A stretch of 13,676 nt of DNA from an uncultured Eubacteriales bacterium (GCA_934511365.1 CAKSWC010000027.1:1-13676), one strand, 5' to 3'; counted from the first letter of the stretch, positions 5,400 through 13,462 are shown. Notes: generated from the sequence alone by a model not told the origin. Numbers and translations: made by a program.

Positions 5400-6296
5400 A
5401 TGGAAATTTCAAAAAAGGAGCATAACCTTGGCCGGCTGTTTATTGTTTTGACAGCGCTTTTGTGGGGTCTTGCCGGTGTGTGCGTCAAGTCGATAACCTG
5501 GAGCTCGTTTTCGCTGATGGCGGTGCGCAGTGTAATCTCTCTTTTAATGCTTTCCGCCGTTAAAAAAAGCTTCAAAGCAAAGCTTTCAAAGGCGAACATC
5601 CTCGGCGCCGTTGCAATGAGCGCAACAGGAATTTTATATGTTGAGGCAATCAAGCTCACAACGGCCGGAACGGCAATCGTTCTTCAGTATATTGCCCCGA
5701 TTCTTGTCTTTTTATATGCCGTTATTTTCCAAAAGAAAAAAGCAAAGCTCTCCGAGGCGGTCATAACCCTTGCGGTTTTCGGCGGCTGCGTGCTCTCATT
5801 TGCAGACAGCCTTGACCCAACAAGGATTGTTGGAAACATTCTCGGTCTGCTCTCCGGAATAACCTTTGCCGCTCAGATAATCATTATGAACAACGAAAGC
5901 AGCGATAGTGACGATTGCCTTTATCTCAGCAATATAATAAGCTTTGCAATCTGTTTTCCGTTAATGTTCTTTGACAAGAACCTTTCTTTTGATTTGAAGA
6001 ATATCGTCTGGGTGCTTATTCTCGGAATTTTTCAGTACGGACTTGCAAACATTCTTTTCAGCCGCGGAATCAAAAGGGTGGACAAGATTGAAGGTTCGCT
6101 GCTGCTCACGATTGAGCCGATTTTCAACCCCATTCCCGTTGCCGTTTTTTGCGGCGAAAAAATGGGAAAGCTTGCAATAGCAGGCTTTGCGGTTGTTGTT
6201 TTTTTCGTTACCCTTTACGGCCTGCTTCCGGTTCTTGAAAAGAAAATTAAAGGCCTTAAAAATCAACCCTCTGAAAACTGCGCGCCTCAACGGTAA
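5400..6296 (+). CDS. EamA/DMT-superfamily permease
   Basis: A 298-residue integral membrane protein of the drug/metabolite transporter superfamily. It has the duplicated arrangement of two EamA domains (about residues 10-140 and 150-280), each with about five hydrophobic helices. The first helix carries the typical LTALLWGLAGV pattern, and the end of each half shows the usual AGTAIVLQYIAPI / SLLLTIEPIFNPI motif. The substrate cannot be told; relatives export metabolites or amino acids, or take up small solutes. A basic, polar tail of about 25 residues follows the last helix. The ATG at 5400 has a modest GGAGATGG site at 5385-5392. The 3' end overlaps the convergent lipoprotein gene by 41 bases, so the last 13 codons or so are read in both directions. 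No terminator of its own is visible. Confidence 0.93.
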   Translation: MEISKKEHNLGRLFIVLTALLWGLAGVCVKSITWSSFSLMAVRSVISLLMLSAVKKSFKAKLSKANILGAVAMSATGILYVEAIKLTTAGTAIVLQYIAPILVFLYAVIFQKKKAKLSEAVITLAVFGGCVLSFADSLDPTRIVGNILGLLSGITFAAQIIIMNNESSDSDDCLYLSNIISFAICFPLMFFDKNLSFDLKNIVWVLILGIFQYGLANILFSRGIKRVDKIEGSLLLTIEPIFNPIPVAVFCGEKMGKLAIAGFAVVVFFVTLYGLLPVLEKKIKGLKNQPSENCAPQR

Positions 6297-8454
6297 CGCC
6301 GTTCACGGTGACATCTTTTTTGTTATAGTTGACGTAAACACTGCATGAAGAGCCGTATGCAGTGAGATAGACGCCGCCTGCAACCTTTTTGTGGGCGGTG
6401 ATTTTTTCTCCCCTCAGGTCGGCGAAAACCGCGTTCAGCCGCTCATAATACTGCTGAGCCTCGTTTGCGCCGTTCATATAGTAAAACGAGTCCTTTTCTC
6501 CATCCGAGCCGAGGTCGGCGCTGTGCCATTCAAACGAGGGAACTGCGCCGTATTCCGCAGCTTTGAGGAACGCAGTCTCGCTGTTTTTTTCTTTGTTGAA
6601 CGCGGTGTGGGAATAGTCGGCGCAGCCGTGGAGAACCGATTGCAAAAACGGAACGGCAGTGAAAAGCTTTCCCTTTGCGCAGGCCGCAGAGGAGGGAACA
6701 TCCGTGAGAAAATCGGCATACTTGACCGCGTAGAGATTTGCGCCGTTCACCATCAGCTTTTTTCCGGCGGAGAGAGCACCGCAATAGGACGAAAAAAGCT
6801 TTTTCATTGAGTCTCTTTCATTCGTTCCGCCTTTTGAATAATCTGAAAAGAGAACCCTGCCCGCATCAAAAACACAAACGCCCTCAACCGGGAGCGAGCG
6901 CAGGGAGGAAAGCATTTTCTCCGCGTTTTTTTCCGCCTTTGCACCCGGAGAAAAGGTTACTTTGGCCTCAGCAAGACTGCCGGAAAAGGACTCGGTCTTT
7001 TCCGCTTTTGTTCCGTCAATGGAAAGCGCACCGCTTTTTTCGTCCGCAGCGGAAAAAAGGCTGACGTCTGAAAAGACGGAGACGTTCTGGCTGCGCGCAA
7101 GGAAGGAGAATTCCTCAAGTTCCTTTTTGCTTCCCACCGGAGAGAACAGCCGCAAAGAGGAATAGCCGTTTTGAACAAGACCGCCCTCAAAAAGTCCTCT
7201 GTATCTCAGATTGATGCTTTTGATGCCCTTTGAGCGCAGGAAAGAGACAATGTCCTCTGCCTCGTTCAATGATGTCAGCGTCCTTTGCTGAACGCGTGAG
7301 GAGCCGTCCTTTGAAAGGCGCGCAGAGCCGATGAGCGAAAGCTCAAACAAAAGCCCCTCGTTTTCGGCAATCTCCCTTTCCTCCATTTTCAGTGCGCCGG
7401 AGCGGATAAGAAGTTCACGGCAGGCTGAGGCCATTGAAACATAGTCCGTATTTTCGCCGGAAAGGAAGCGATAGCTCACGGAAAAAGTTTTGTCCGCGCC
7501 GCTTTGAAAAACATAGCCGCATTTTTCATCGGTAAAGGTTTTGCAAAGGTTGAATTTTGCATAGACGCGGTTGAAGCCGCTTTTCTTGAGCGACTTATGA
7601 GCCACAATTTCTGCGTTTTCCTCTCCGCTTTCAATGAGAGAAACAAACGCGGCGTTTGAGCTTTTCTTTCCGAACGCCGGAATACACGCAAAGAAAGCGG
7701 AGCTTTCCTTTGCCGCCGGGTCTGCTCCATAGACGGGAACGGAAATGGAAGAAAATTTTTCCGCCCGCTTTTCCGTGTTCAAAACCGCACCGCAGCCGTC
7801 GGGAAGGAGAATAAAGTCTCCCTTTGCGCCGTCCGTGTCCGCGCCGAAAAAGCTCAGAAGAGAAATGCTTTTGATTTTTATGCTGCCGTTCTTTTCGCCG
7901 TATGTAATGGATTTGCAATCGAGCGTGGTTTTCAAAAGGCCGTCGCTCAGCTCAAAGCGCAGGGGAACGGTGAAGTCCGTTTCGGCGTCCTTTGAAAGCT
8001 GTTTTCTGAAGCGATATGTCAGGGTGAGAACGCCGTTTTCCGTTTTGTGCTGAGCATTTTTGAGCGCGGCGCTGTCGTTTTGCGAGTCAAGGATATATTC
8101 CTTTGAGCCGCAGAGAACATTCACGGAAAAAAGGCAGGCGTTTTCGTTCGTCTCCTTTTCCGGAAGCGAGCGCCAGAGCTTGTTGGCCGCGCCGTCATAA
8201 AGACAGACGCAAAAGCTGCTTTCATCAAAATAAAGCGAGGTCAGTCCTTTACGGCTGATGAGTTTGAGCTTTGACAGGGGCAAAGCGGAAAAGGAATAAG
8301 CCTTGTTCTTTCCGGCCGCAGTGAGCGTAACGGGCGCTTCAAGCTTTCCGGTCACATCAGCGCCGCTCTTTTTTGCGCCGCAGGAGACAAGAAAAAAAAG
8401 GCAGAAAAAGGCCGCGGCCAAAGAAGTTAAAATTTGCTTCATTTTGCTATACAT
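6256..8454 (-). CDS. DUF5696-like surface lipoprotein
   Basis: A 732-residue exported lipoprotein. A basic N-terminus and hydrophobic stretch lead to the lipobox LVSC, with the lipidated Cys at residue 25. The body looks like the DUF5696 family: an N-terminal beta-rich part with a CVCLYDGAANKLWRSLP strand pair, a middle segment with SMASACRELLIRSGAL and a central region (from about 370) suggesting a TIM-barrel, glycosidase-like fold. The C-terminal domain ends VYVNYNKKDVTVNGVTVEA. Family members often sit near carbohydrate-uptake genes, but none are seen here. Catalytic residues could not be assigned. The start at 8454 follows GAGGT (8465-8461) by 6 bases, and a second ATG four codons in is less well placed. 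It overlaps the convergent EamA gene tail by 41 bases. Confidence 0.85.
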   Translation of the reverse strand: MYSKMKQILTSLAAAFFCLFFLVSCGAKKSGADVTGKLEAPVTLTAAGKNKAYSFSALPLSKLKLISRKGLTSLYFDESSFCVCLYDGAANKLWRSLPEKETNENACLFSVNVLCGSKEYILDSQNDSAALKNAQHKTENGVLTLTYRFRKQLSKDAETDFTVPLRFELSDGLLKTTLDCKSITYGEKNGSIKIKSISLLSFFGADTDGAKGDFILLPDGCGAVLNTEKRAEKFSSISVPVYGADPAAKESSAFFACIPAFGKKSSNAAFVSLIESGEENAEIVAHKSLKKSGFNRVYAKFNLCKTFTDEKCGYVFQSGADKTFSVSYRFLSGENTDYVSMASACRELLIRSGALKMEEREIAENEGLLFELSLIGSARLSKDGSSRVQQRTLTSLNEAEDIVSFLRSKGIKSINLRYRGLFEGGLVQNGYSSLRLFSPVGSKKELEEFSFLARSQNVSVFSDVSLFSAADEKSGALSIDGTKAEKTESFSGSLAEAKVTFSPGAKAEKNAEKMLSSLRSLPVEGVCVFDAGRVLFSDYSKGGTNERDSMKKLFSSYCGALSAGKKLMVNGANLYAVKYADFLTDVPSSAACAKGKLFTAVPFLQSVLHGCADYSHTAFNKEKNSETAFLKAAEYGAVPSFEWHSADLGSDGEKDSFYYMNGANEAQQYYERLNAVFADLRGEKITAHKKVAGGVYLTAYGSSCSVYVNYNKKDVTVNGVTVEARSFQRVDF

Positions 8455-8473
8455 TATATAACCTCGCTTAATA

Positions 8474-8488
8474 GATGTCGTTTACATC
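8474..8488. promoter_or_regulatory. possible operator overlapping the start of the DUF5696-like transcript
   Basis: GATGT-CGTTT-ACATC is an inverted repeat with 5-base arms and a 5-base centre. It overlaps the -10 region and transcription start of the lipoprotein gene. The minus strand reads ATGTAAACGACAT, loosely like LacI-family or CcpA (cre) sites but with mismatches at conserved positions. This is only a candidate. Confidence 0.25.
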
Positions 8489-8514
8489 ATACCACAACAG
8501 GGAAAAAATTTCCA
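8486..8514 (-). promoter_or_regulatory. promoter of the DUF5696-like lipoprotein gene
   Basis: On the minus strand, TGGAAA (8514-8509), a 17-base spacer and TATGAT (8491-8486) preceded by TGG, an extended -10. The ribosome-binding site follows about 20 bases downstream of the -10. Confidence 0.55.
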
Positions 8515-8657
8515 CCCCCGTCTCTTTTGAAGAAAGCTGCGGCGTTTAACCGCGCTCTTTTTGGGTAAAAATACCAACAAAAGGGGAAGGGTTCGCCTTC
8601 ATTAATGAGCAAGTTCACAAAATCACCCGGACGGGAGGACTTTTGAAAAAAGAGCTG
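8515..8657. other. divergent intergenic region without a gene
   Basis: This separates the leftward lipoprotein promoter from the rightward rpsL promoter within a 307-base gene-free gap (8455-8761). It holds a small GAAGG-GTTCG-CCTTC hairpin at 8586-8600 and a GCGG/CCGC inverted repeat near 8539-8553. A 13-codon frame at about 8605-8646 has no ribosome site and is not credible. Nothing else is recognised. Confidence 0.4.
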
Positions 8658-8686
8658 TTGACAAACGCTTTCCTTTGGTGTAAAAT
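8658..8686 (+). promoter_or_regulatory. promoter of the rpsL-rpsG-fusA cluster
   Basis: A perfect TTGACA (8658-8663), a 17-base spacer and TAAAAT (8681-8686), as expected for a highly expressed ribosomal protein operon. The leader of about 70 bases contains a GCCGG/CCGGC hairpin (8705-8709 with 8718-8722). No rpoB or rpoC lies directly upstream, so the cluster begins its own transcript here. Confidence 0.85.
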
Positions 8687-8761
8687 AAGCAGGTATGCTG
8701 TATAGCCGGACTCATGCCCGGCGGCGGTAAACACATTTTTTAAGAAAGGAGATGCTATCAC

Positions 8762-9184
8762 TTGCCTACCTTTAATCAGTTAGTTCGCAACGGCAGAGAA
8801 ACACTTGTCAAAAAGCCGAAGGCTCCCGCTCTTCTTAAGGGTCTCAACTCAAAGAAGAACGTCATGACCGATCATGACTCACCGCAGAAGCGCGGCGTTT
8901 GCACCGCAGTTAAGACCGCTACCCCGAAAAAGCCGAACTCCGCTCTGCGTAAAATCGCCAGAGTTCGTCTTACAAACGGAATTGAAGTTTCCGCTTATAT
9001 CCCCGGTGTCGGCCATAACCTTCAGGAGCACAGCGTTGTTCTCATCCGCGGCGGCCGTGTTAAGGACCTTCCCGGTGTTCGTTACCATATCGTCCGCGGT
9101 ACTCTCGATACCCAGGGCGTTAACGGAAGAATGCAGGCCCGTTCAAAGTACGGTGCTAAGCGCCCGAAGGCTGCCAAAAAGTAA
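8762..9184 (+). CDS. rpsL: 30S ribosomal protein S12
   Basis: S12 sits at the decoding centre of the 30S subunit and influences accuracy. The 140-residue product is the long Gram-positive form, with extra residues (about 27-40) before SPQKRGVCT. The signature TPKKPNSALRK has Lys at residues 56 and 57, and GGRVKDLPGVRYHIVRGTLD is intact, so the usual streptomycin-resistance positions carry the sensitive-type residues. The C-terminus ends in the lysine-rich KYGAKRPKAAKK. The start is TTG at 8762, supported by GGAG (8748-8751) 10 bases upstream and by the conserved beginning MPTFNQLVR. It is the first gene of the str cluster, and a 198-base structured gap separates it from rpsG. Confidence 0.98.
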   Translation: MPTFNQLVRNGRETLVKKPKAPALLKGLNSKKNVMTDHDSPQKRGVCTAVKTATPKKPNSALRKIARVRLTNGIEVSAYIPGVGHNLQEHSVVLIRGGRVKDLPGVRYHIVRGTLDTQGVNGRMQARSKYGAKRPKAAKK

Positions 9185-9382
9185 TTTCTGAGCTTTAAAT
9201 CAGAAAGTTTCCGCAAAAAGGCGGAATGTTTGAATTGACAAATCTTCTTGCAGGCTGAGCGTATGCTCACGGTGCGAGAGTGTATATATAATTGCTTGAT
9301 TGTATATGCCTCTGCATTGGTGCCGACGGGAATTTGTCACTCGAGTACCTATGATATCATTACTATGAAGGAGGGAAGCGCA
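9185..9382 (+). promoter_or_regulatory. structured rpsL-rpsG intercistronic region, candidate S7 control site
   Basis: At 198 bases this gap is long for a str operon. In order it holds a 7-bp hairpin starting at the rpsL stop codon (9185-9191 with 9200-9206), a TTCCGC/GCGGAA hairpin (9209-9214 with 9221-9226), a TTGACA (9235-9240) with no good -10 at proper spacing, TGAGC-GTAT-GCTCA (9256-9269), and a 9-bp AU-rich hairpin (9284-9292 with 9299-9307). A TATAAT at 9287-9292 lacks a matching -35. In E. coli, S7 represses its operon by binding the S12-S7 spacer RNA; a similar role here is inference. Confidence 0.45.
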
Positions 9383-9853
9383 GTGCCAAGAAGAGGCCAG
9401 ATTGCAAAACGTGACGTTTTGCCCGATCCGCTTTACAATTCAAAGCTTGTAACACGTCTTATCAACAGTGTTATGTATGATGGTAAAAAGGGCGTTGCTC
9501 AGAAGATTGTGTACGACGCTTTTGACATCATCAAAGAAAAAACAGGCAAGGAGCCGCTCGAAGTTTTCGAGGCTGCAATGGAAAATGTTATGCCTGTTCT
9601 GGAGGTTAAGGCTCGCCGTGTTGGCGGTTCAACCTATCAGGTTCCGATTGAAGTCCGCGCCGAAAGACGCCAGACTCTCGGTCTTCGTTGGATCACTCTT
9701 TACTCACGTCAGCGTTCTGAAAGAACGATGAAGGAAAGACTCGCCAACGAAATTATGGATGCTGTTAACGAAACCGGTTCAGCGTTCAAAAAGCGTGAAG
9801 ACACTCACAAGATGGCTGAAGCCAACAAGGCTTTTGCTCATTTCAGATGGTGA
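9383..9853 (+). CDS. rpsG: 30S ribosomal protein S7
   Basis: S7 nucleates assembly of the 30S head by binding the 3' domain of 16S rRNA and lies near the E site. The 156-residue product has the normal length. MPRRGQIAKRDVLPDPLYNSKLVTRLIN-type N-terminus, VMYDGKKG, the VGGSTYQVPIEVRAERRQTLGLRW block and the C-terminal KREDTHKMAEANKAFAHFRW are all typical. The start is GTG at 9383, 7 bases after AAGGAGGG (9368-9375). A 45-codon in-frame extension upstream is open but has no conserved sequence and is rejected. The gene is followed by 109 bases with hairpins before fusA. Confidence 0.97.
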   Translation: MPRRGQIAKRDVLPDPLYNSKLVTRLINSVMYDGKKGVAQKIVYDAFDIIKEKTGKEPLEVFEAAMENVMPVLEVKARRVGGSTYQVPIEVRAERRQTLGLRWITLYSRQRSERTMKERLANEIMDAVNETGSAFKKREDTHKMAEANKAFAHFRW

Positions 9854-9858
9854 GTTGG

Positions 9859-9931
9859 TTCCGTTTCTTATAACGGAAAAAGGCCGCAAAGCGGCCTGAA
9901 ATGTGTTTGTTTATGGCAGTGATTGACTGCC
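9859..9931 (+). promoter_or_regulatory. three hairpins between rpsG and fusA
   Basis: TTCCGTT/AACGGAA (9859-9865 with 9872-9878), a very stable AGGCCGC-AAA-GCGGCCT (9881-9897) and GGCAGT/ACTGCC (9915-9920 with 9926-9931) follow each other. The GC-rich hairpin is not followed by a clean T-run on the + strand (TGAAATGTGTTTG), so it may pause, attenuate or protect the transcript rather than fully terminate it. In the opposite direction it is followed by five T residues. No good promoter for fusA was found. Confidence 0.5.
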
Positions 9932-9962
9932 GGATTTATGTATAAGCAATTTGGAGGTCAAA

Positions 9963-12041
9963 ATGCCAAGAAAAGTTTCTCTTGAAAAAACAAGAAATAT
10001 AGGCATCATGGCTCACATCGACGCAGGTAAAACGACCACAACGGAGAGAATTCTCTATTACACCGGCGTTAACCACAAAATCGGTGAGACTCATGACGGT
10101 TCCGCAACCATGGACTGGATGGCTCAGGAGCAGGAGAGAGGTATTACCATCACTTCCGCCGCAACCACCTGTTTCTGGAAGGAACACAGAATCAACATCA
10201 TTGACACTCCGGGCCACGTTGATTTCACCGTTGAAGTTCAGCGTTCGCTCCGTGTTCTTGACGGTTCGGTTACCGTTCTTTGCGCAAAGGGCGGCGTTGA
10301 GCCTCAGTCCGAAACCGTTTGGCGTCAGGCCGACGAGTATAAGGTTCCCAGAATGATTTTCGTCAACAAGATGGACATCATGGGCGCCGATTTCTACCGC
10401 GTTCTTGACATGATCAAGGAACGCTTCAACTGCACCGCTGTTCCCATTCAGCTCCCCATCGGCGCTGAAAGTGAGTTCAGAGGTATCATTGATCTTCTTG
10501 AGATGGACGCAATCATCTATGGAACGGGCGACGGAACCAACTTCCACCGCGAGGCTATCCCCGAGGATATGAAGGAGCTTGCCGAAAAATACCATTCCGA
10601 AATGGTTGAAAATGTTGTTGAGCTTGATGAAGATCTCATGATGAAGTATCTTGAAGGCGAAGAACCCTCTGTTGATGAGCTCAAAAAGGCTATCCGCAAA
10701 GGCACCATCTCAAACGAGATTGTTCCCGTTACCTGCGGCACCGCTTATCGCAATAAGGGCGTTCAGCCCCTTCTTGACGCCATTGTTGACTTCATGCCCG
10801 CTCCAACGGACGTTGAGTCAATCAAGGGCATCAATCCGGACACGGACGAGGAGGAATACAGACATTCTTCCGATACAGAGCCGTTTGCCGCGCTTGCATT
10901 CAAGATTGCTACCGACCCGTTCGTTGGAAAGCTTTGCTATTTCCGCGTATACTCCGGTACGGTCAACGCAGGAACAACCGTTTATAACTCCGTGAAGGAT
11001 GATAGAGAAAGAATGGGTCGTATCCTGCAGATGCACGCAAACCACAGGGAGGACATTGAAACCGTTTATGCCGGCGATATAGCCGCTGCCGTTGGTCTCA
11101 AGAACACCACCACCGGTGACACTCTCTGCGACGAAAAGAATCCTATCGTTCTCGAATCAATGCATTTCCCGGATCCCGTTATCCGCGTTGCAATCGAGCC
11201 TAAGACCAAGGCTGGCCAGGAAAAGATGGGCATTGCTCTTGCAAAGCTTGCAGAAGAGGATCCCACTTTCCGCTGCTATACCGATGAAGAAACCGGACAA
11301 ACCATCATCGCCGGCATGGGTGAGCTTCATCTTGAAATCATTGTTGACAGACTTCTGCGTGAATTCAAGGTTGAGGCGAATGTTGGTAAGCCTCAGGTTG
11401 CTTTCAGAGAGACAATCCGCTCCGCCGCTTCTTCCGATACGAAGTATGCGCGTCAGTCGGGCGGTAAAGGTCAGTACGGTCACGTTAAAATCAACATTGA
11501 GCCGAATCCCGGAAAGGGCTATGAGTTTGTCAACAACATTGTTGGCGGCGCCATTCCGAAGGAATATATCGGACCTGTTGACCAGGGTATCCAGGGCGCA
11601 ATGAAGTCCGGTGTCATCGCCGGCTACAGCATGGTTGACGTCAAGGTAACGCTTTATGACGGATCATATCACGAGGTTGACTCCTCTGAAATGGCGTTCA
11701 AGATCGCCGGTTCAATGGCGTTTAAGGATGCCGCAAGGAAGGCGAACCCCGTTCTCCTTGAGCCGATCATGAAAGTTGCCGTTATCATGCCCGAGGAATA
11801 TATGGGCGACGTTATCGGCGACCTCAACTCAAGGCGCGGCGAGATTCAGGGCTTTGAAGACCGCTCCGGCGTTAAGCAGATTAACGCAAGAGTTCCCCTT
11901 GCCGAGATGTTCGGTTATGCAACCGACCTGCGTTCAAAGACACAGGGCCGCGGCCAGTATGTCATGGAGCCGGACGGTTACAAGGAAGTTCCGAAGTCAA
12001 TCGCTGAGGGAATTGTTACCGAAAGAGCGAAGAGAGACTGA
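9963..12041 (+). CDS. fusA: translation elongation factor G
   Basis: EF-G is the GTPase that drives translocation of tRNA and mRNA after peptide bond formation, and it helps split ribosomes with the recycling factor. The 692-residue product has full length. The N-terminal GTPase domain shows the P-loop AHIDAGKTT (17-25), RGITITSAATT, DTPGHVDF and NKMD. Domains II-V follow, with the domain IV loop around YARQSGGKGQYGHV and IGPVDQGIQGA, and a C-terminal MFGYATDLRSKTQGRG. The ATG at 9963 lies 5 bases after GGAGG (9953-9957), and a TTG four codons upstream is inside that site and rejected. Codon use is biased to C/T-ending codons, as in tuf, which fits high expression. It is the standard fusA type, not a FusA2-like paralogue. 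Confidence 0.98.
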   Translation: MPRKVSLEKTRNIGIMAHIDAGKTTTTERILYYTGVNHKIGETHDGSATMDWMAQEQERGITITSAATTCFWKEHRINIIDTPGHVDFTVEVQRSLRVLDGSVTVLCAKGGVEPQSETVWRQADEYKVPRMIFVNKMDIMGADFYRVLDMIKERFNCTAVPIQLPIGAESEFRGIIDLLEMDAIIYGTGDGTNFHREAIPEDMKELAEKYHSEMVENVVELDEDLMMKYLEGEEPSVDELKKAIRKGTISNEIVPVTCGTAYRNKGVQPLLDAIVDFMPAPTDVESIKGINPDTDEEEYRHSSDTEPFAALAFKIATDPFVGKLCYFRVYSGTVNAGTTVYNSVKDDRERMGRILQMHANHREDIETVYAGDIAAAVGLKNTTTGDTLCDEKNPIVLESMHFPDPVIRVAIEPKTKAGQEKMGIALAKLAEEDPTFRCYTDEETGQTIIAGMGELHLEIIVDRLLREFKVEANVGKPQVAFRETIRSAASSDTKYARQSGGKGQYGHVKINIEPNPGKGYEFVNNIVGGAIPKEYIGPVDQGIQGAMKSGVIAGYSMVDVKVTLYDGSYHEVDSSEMAFKIAGSMAFKDAARKANPVLLEPIMKVAVIMPEEYMGDVIGDLNSRRGEIQGFEDRSGVKQINARVPLAEMFGYATDLRSKTQGRGQYVMEPDGYKEVPKSIAEGIVTERAKRD

Positions 12042-12058
12042 TTTTTTCGCAAAATATC

Positions 12059-12087
12059 TTGCATTTCTGCCGCATTATTGGTAGAAT
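12059..12087 (+). promoter_or_regulatory. separate promoter of tuf
   Basis: TTGCAT (12059-12064), a 17-base spacer and TAGAAT (12082-12087) preceded by TGG, an extended -10. It lies in the 90-base gap after fusA, so tuf may be transcribed alone in addition to read-through from the str operon. Confidence 0.6.
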
Positions 12088-12131
12088 AATAACCAAAGAA
12101 ATTAATTGCTAATTATAAGGAGGAAATTCCA

Positions 12132-13331
12132 ATGGCAAAGCAAAAGTTTGAAAGAACCAAACCCCATGTTAACATCGGCACCATCGGTCACGTTGACCAT
12201 GGTAAGACCACTCTTACTGCAGCTATCACCAAGACCCTTGCTATGAAGGGCTTTGCTCAGTTTGAGGCATATGACATGATCGATAAGGCTCCCGAAGAGA
12301 GAGAGCGCGGAATCACCATCAATACCGCTCACGTTGAGTATGAGACCGAAAAGCGTCACTATGCTCACGTTGACTGCCCGGGCCACGCCGACTACATCAA
12401 GAACATGATCACCGGCGCTGCTCAGATGGACGGTGCAATCCTCGTTATCGCTGCTACCGACGGCCCGATGGCTCAGACCAAGGAGCACCTTCTCCTTGCC
12501 CGTCAGGTTGGCGTTCCCGCAATCGTTGTTTTCATGAACAAGGTTGACCAGGTTGACGACGATGAGCTCCTTGAGCTTGTTGAAATGGAAATCCGTGAAA
12601 CTCTTGCTGAGTATGAATTCGATGAGAACTGCCCGATCATCAAGGGTTCGGCTCTTAAGGCTCTTGAATATAACGGCGGCGACATCAACGCTCCGGAAAT
12701 CGCTTGCATCTGGGAACTCATGGACGCTGTTGACAGCTATATCCCGACTCCCGACCGTAAGGCTGACCTCCCGTTCCTTATGCCTGTTGAAGACGTATTC
12801 ACCATCACCGGCCGCGGCACCGTTGCCACCGGTAGAGTTGAGCGTGGACAGCTTAAGACCGGCGAAGAAGTTGAAATCGTTGGCCTTTCAGACGAAAAGA
12901 GAAAGACCGTTTGCACCGGTATCGAAATGTTCCGTAAGATCCTCGACTATGCTGAGGCCGGCGACAACATCGGCTGCCTCCTTCGTGGTATCCAGAGAAA
13001 CGAAATTGAACGCGGCCAGGTTCTTTCCAAGCCCGGTTCGATCCATCCGCACACCAAGTTCAAGGGTCAGGTTTACGTCCTTACCAAGGATGAAGGCGGC
13101 CGTCACACTCCGTTCTTCAACAACTATCGTCCGCAGTTCTATTTCAGAACTACTGACGTTACCGGCGTAATCACTCTTCCGGAAGGCACTGAAATGTGCA
13201 TGCCCGGCGATAATGTTGAAATGAATGTTGAACTCATCACCGAAATCGCTATCGAAGAGGGACTTCGTTTCGCTATCCGTGAAGGCGGACGTACCGTTGG
13301 TTCAGGCGTTGTTACTGCTATCAACGACTAA
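12132..13331 (+). CDS. tuf: translation elongation factor Tu
   Basis: EF-Tu delivers aminoacyl-tRNA to the ribosomal A site as a ternary complex with GTP. The 399-residue product is full length. The GTPase domain shows GHVDHGKT (19-26), RGITI (59-63), DCPGHADY (81-88) and NKVD (136-139). The beta-barrel domains follow, with GRGTVATGRVERG at the start of domain II and HTPFFNNYRPQFYFRTTDVTG in domain III. AAGGAGG (12117-12123) lies 8 bases before the ATG at 12132. The catalytic His is present in CPGHADY (H85). Codon use is strongly biased, as expected for one of the most abundant proteins. Whether a second tuf copy exists elsewhere cannot be told. Confidence 0.98.
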   Translation: MAKQKFERTKPHVNIGTIGHVDHGKTTLTAAITKTLAMKGFAQFEAYDMIDKAPEERERGITINTAHVEYETEKRHYAHVDCPGHADYIKNMITGAAQMDGAILVIAATDGPMAQTKEHLLLARQVGVPAIVVFMNKVDQVDDDELLELVEMEIRETLAEYEFDENCPIIKGSALKALEYNGGDINAPEIACIWELMDAVDSYIPTPDRKADLPFLMPVEDVFTITGRGTVATGRVERGQLKTGEEVEIVGLSDEKRKTVCTGIEMFRKILDYAEAGDNIGCLLRGIQRNEIERGQVLSKPGSIHPHTKFKGQVYVLTKDEGGRHTPFFNNYRPQFYFRTTDVTGVITLPEGTEMCMPGDNVEMNVELITEIAIEEGLRFAIREGGRTVGSGVVTAIND

Positions 13332-13344
13332 TTATAACTAAATT

Positions 13345-13375
13345 AAAGAGCTGTCCGCAAGGGTAGCTCTTTTTT
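13345..13375 (+). terminator. intrinsic terminator after tuf
   Basis: A 12-bp stem (13345-13356 with 13361-13372, including two G-U pairs) is capped by a GCAA tetraloop and runs into a T-tract (13370-13375). It starts 14 bases after the tuf stop codon and should end the str cluster transcript. Confidence 0.92.
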
Positions 13376-13462
13376 GATATGGCGAAAAATTTTATGGGAA
13401 TATAGAGTTTAACCGCTCACAAATTTTCATATTTATAACTTTTCGTAATTCAAAATATAAAA

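Noticed and set aside
6289..6321. AACGG/CCGTT hairpin followed by TTTTTT as an EamA terminator
   Set aside because: The stem is only 5 bp and the T-run is 12 bases downstream, so it does not fit an intrinsic terminator.
9235..9267. TTGACA with TATGCT as an rpsG promoter
   Set aside because: The spacer would be 21 bases, too long for a sigma-A type promoter.
9248..9382. 45-codon in-frame extension of S7
   Set aside because: It has no family similarity, AAGGAGGG lies just before the GTG at 9383, and the 156-residue product matches normal S7 length.
9951..9962. TTG start four codons upstream for EF-G
   Set aside because: The TTG lies at the edge of the GGAGG ribosome-binding site of the ATG at 9963.
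9936..10595. 219-codon open frame on the minus strand opposite fusA, and similar frames opposite tuf and rpsL
   Set aside because: They are shadows of strongly biased codon use in highly expressed genes; no ribosome site or family similarity is seen.
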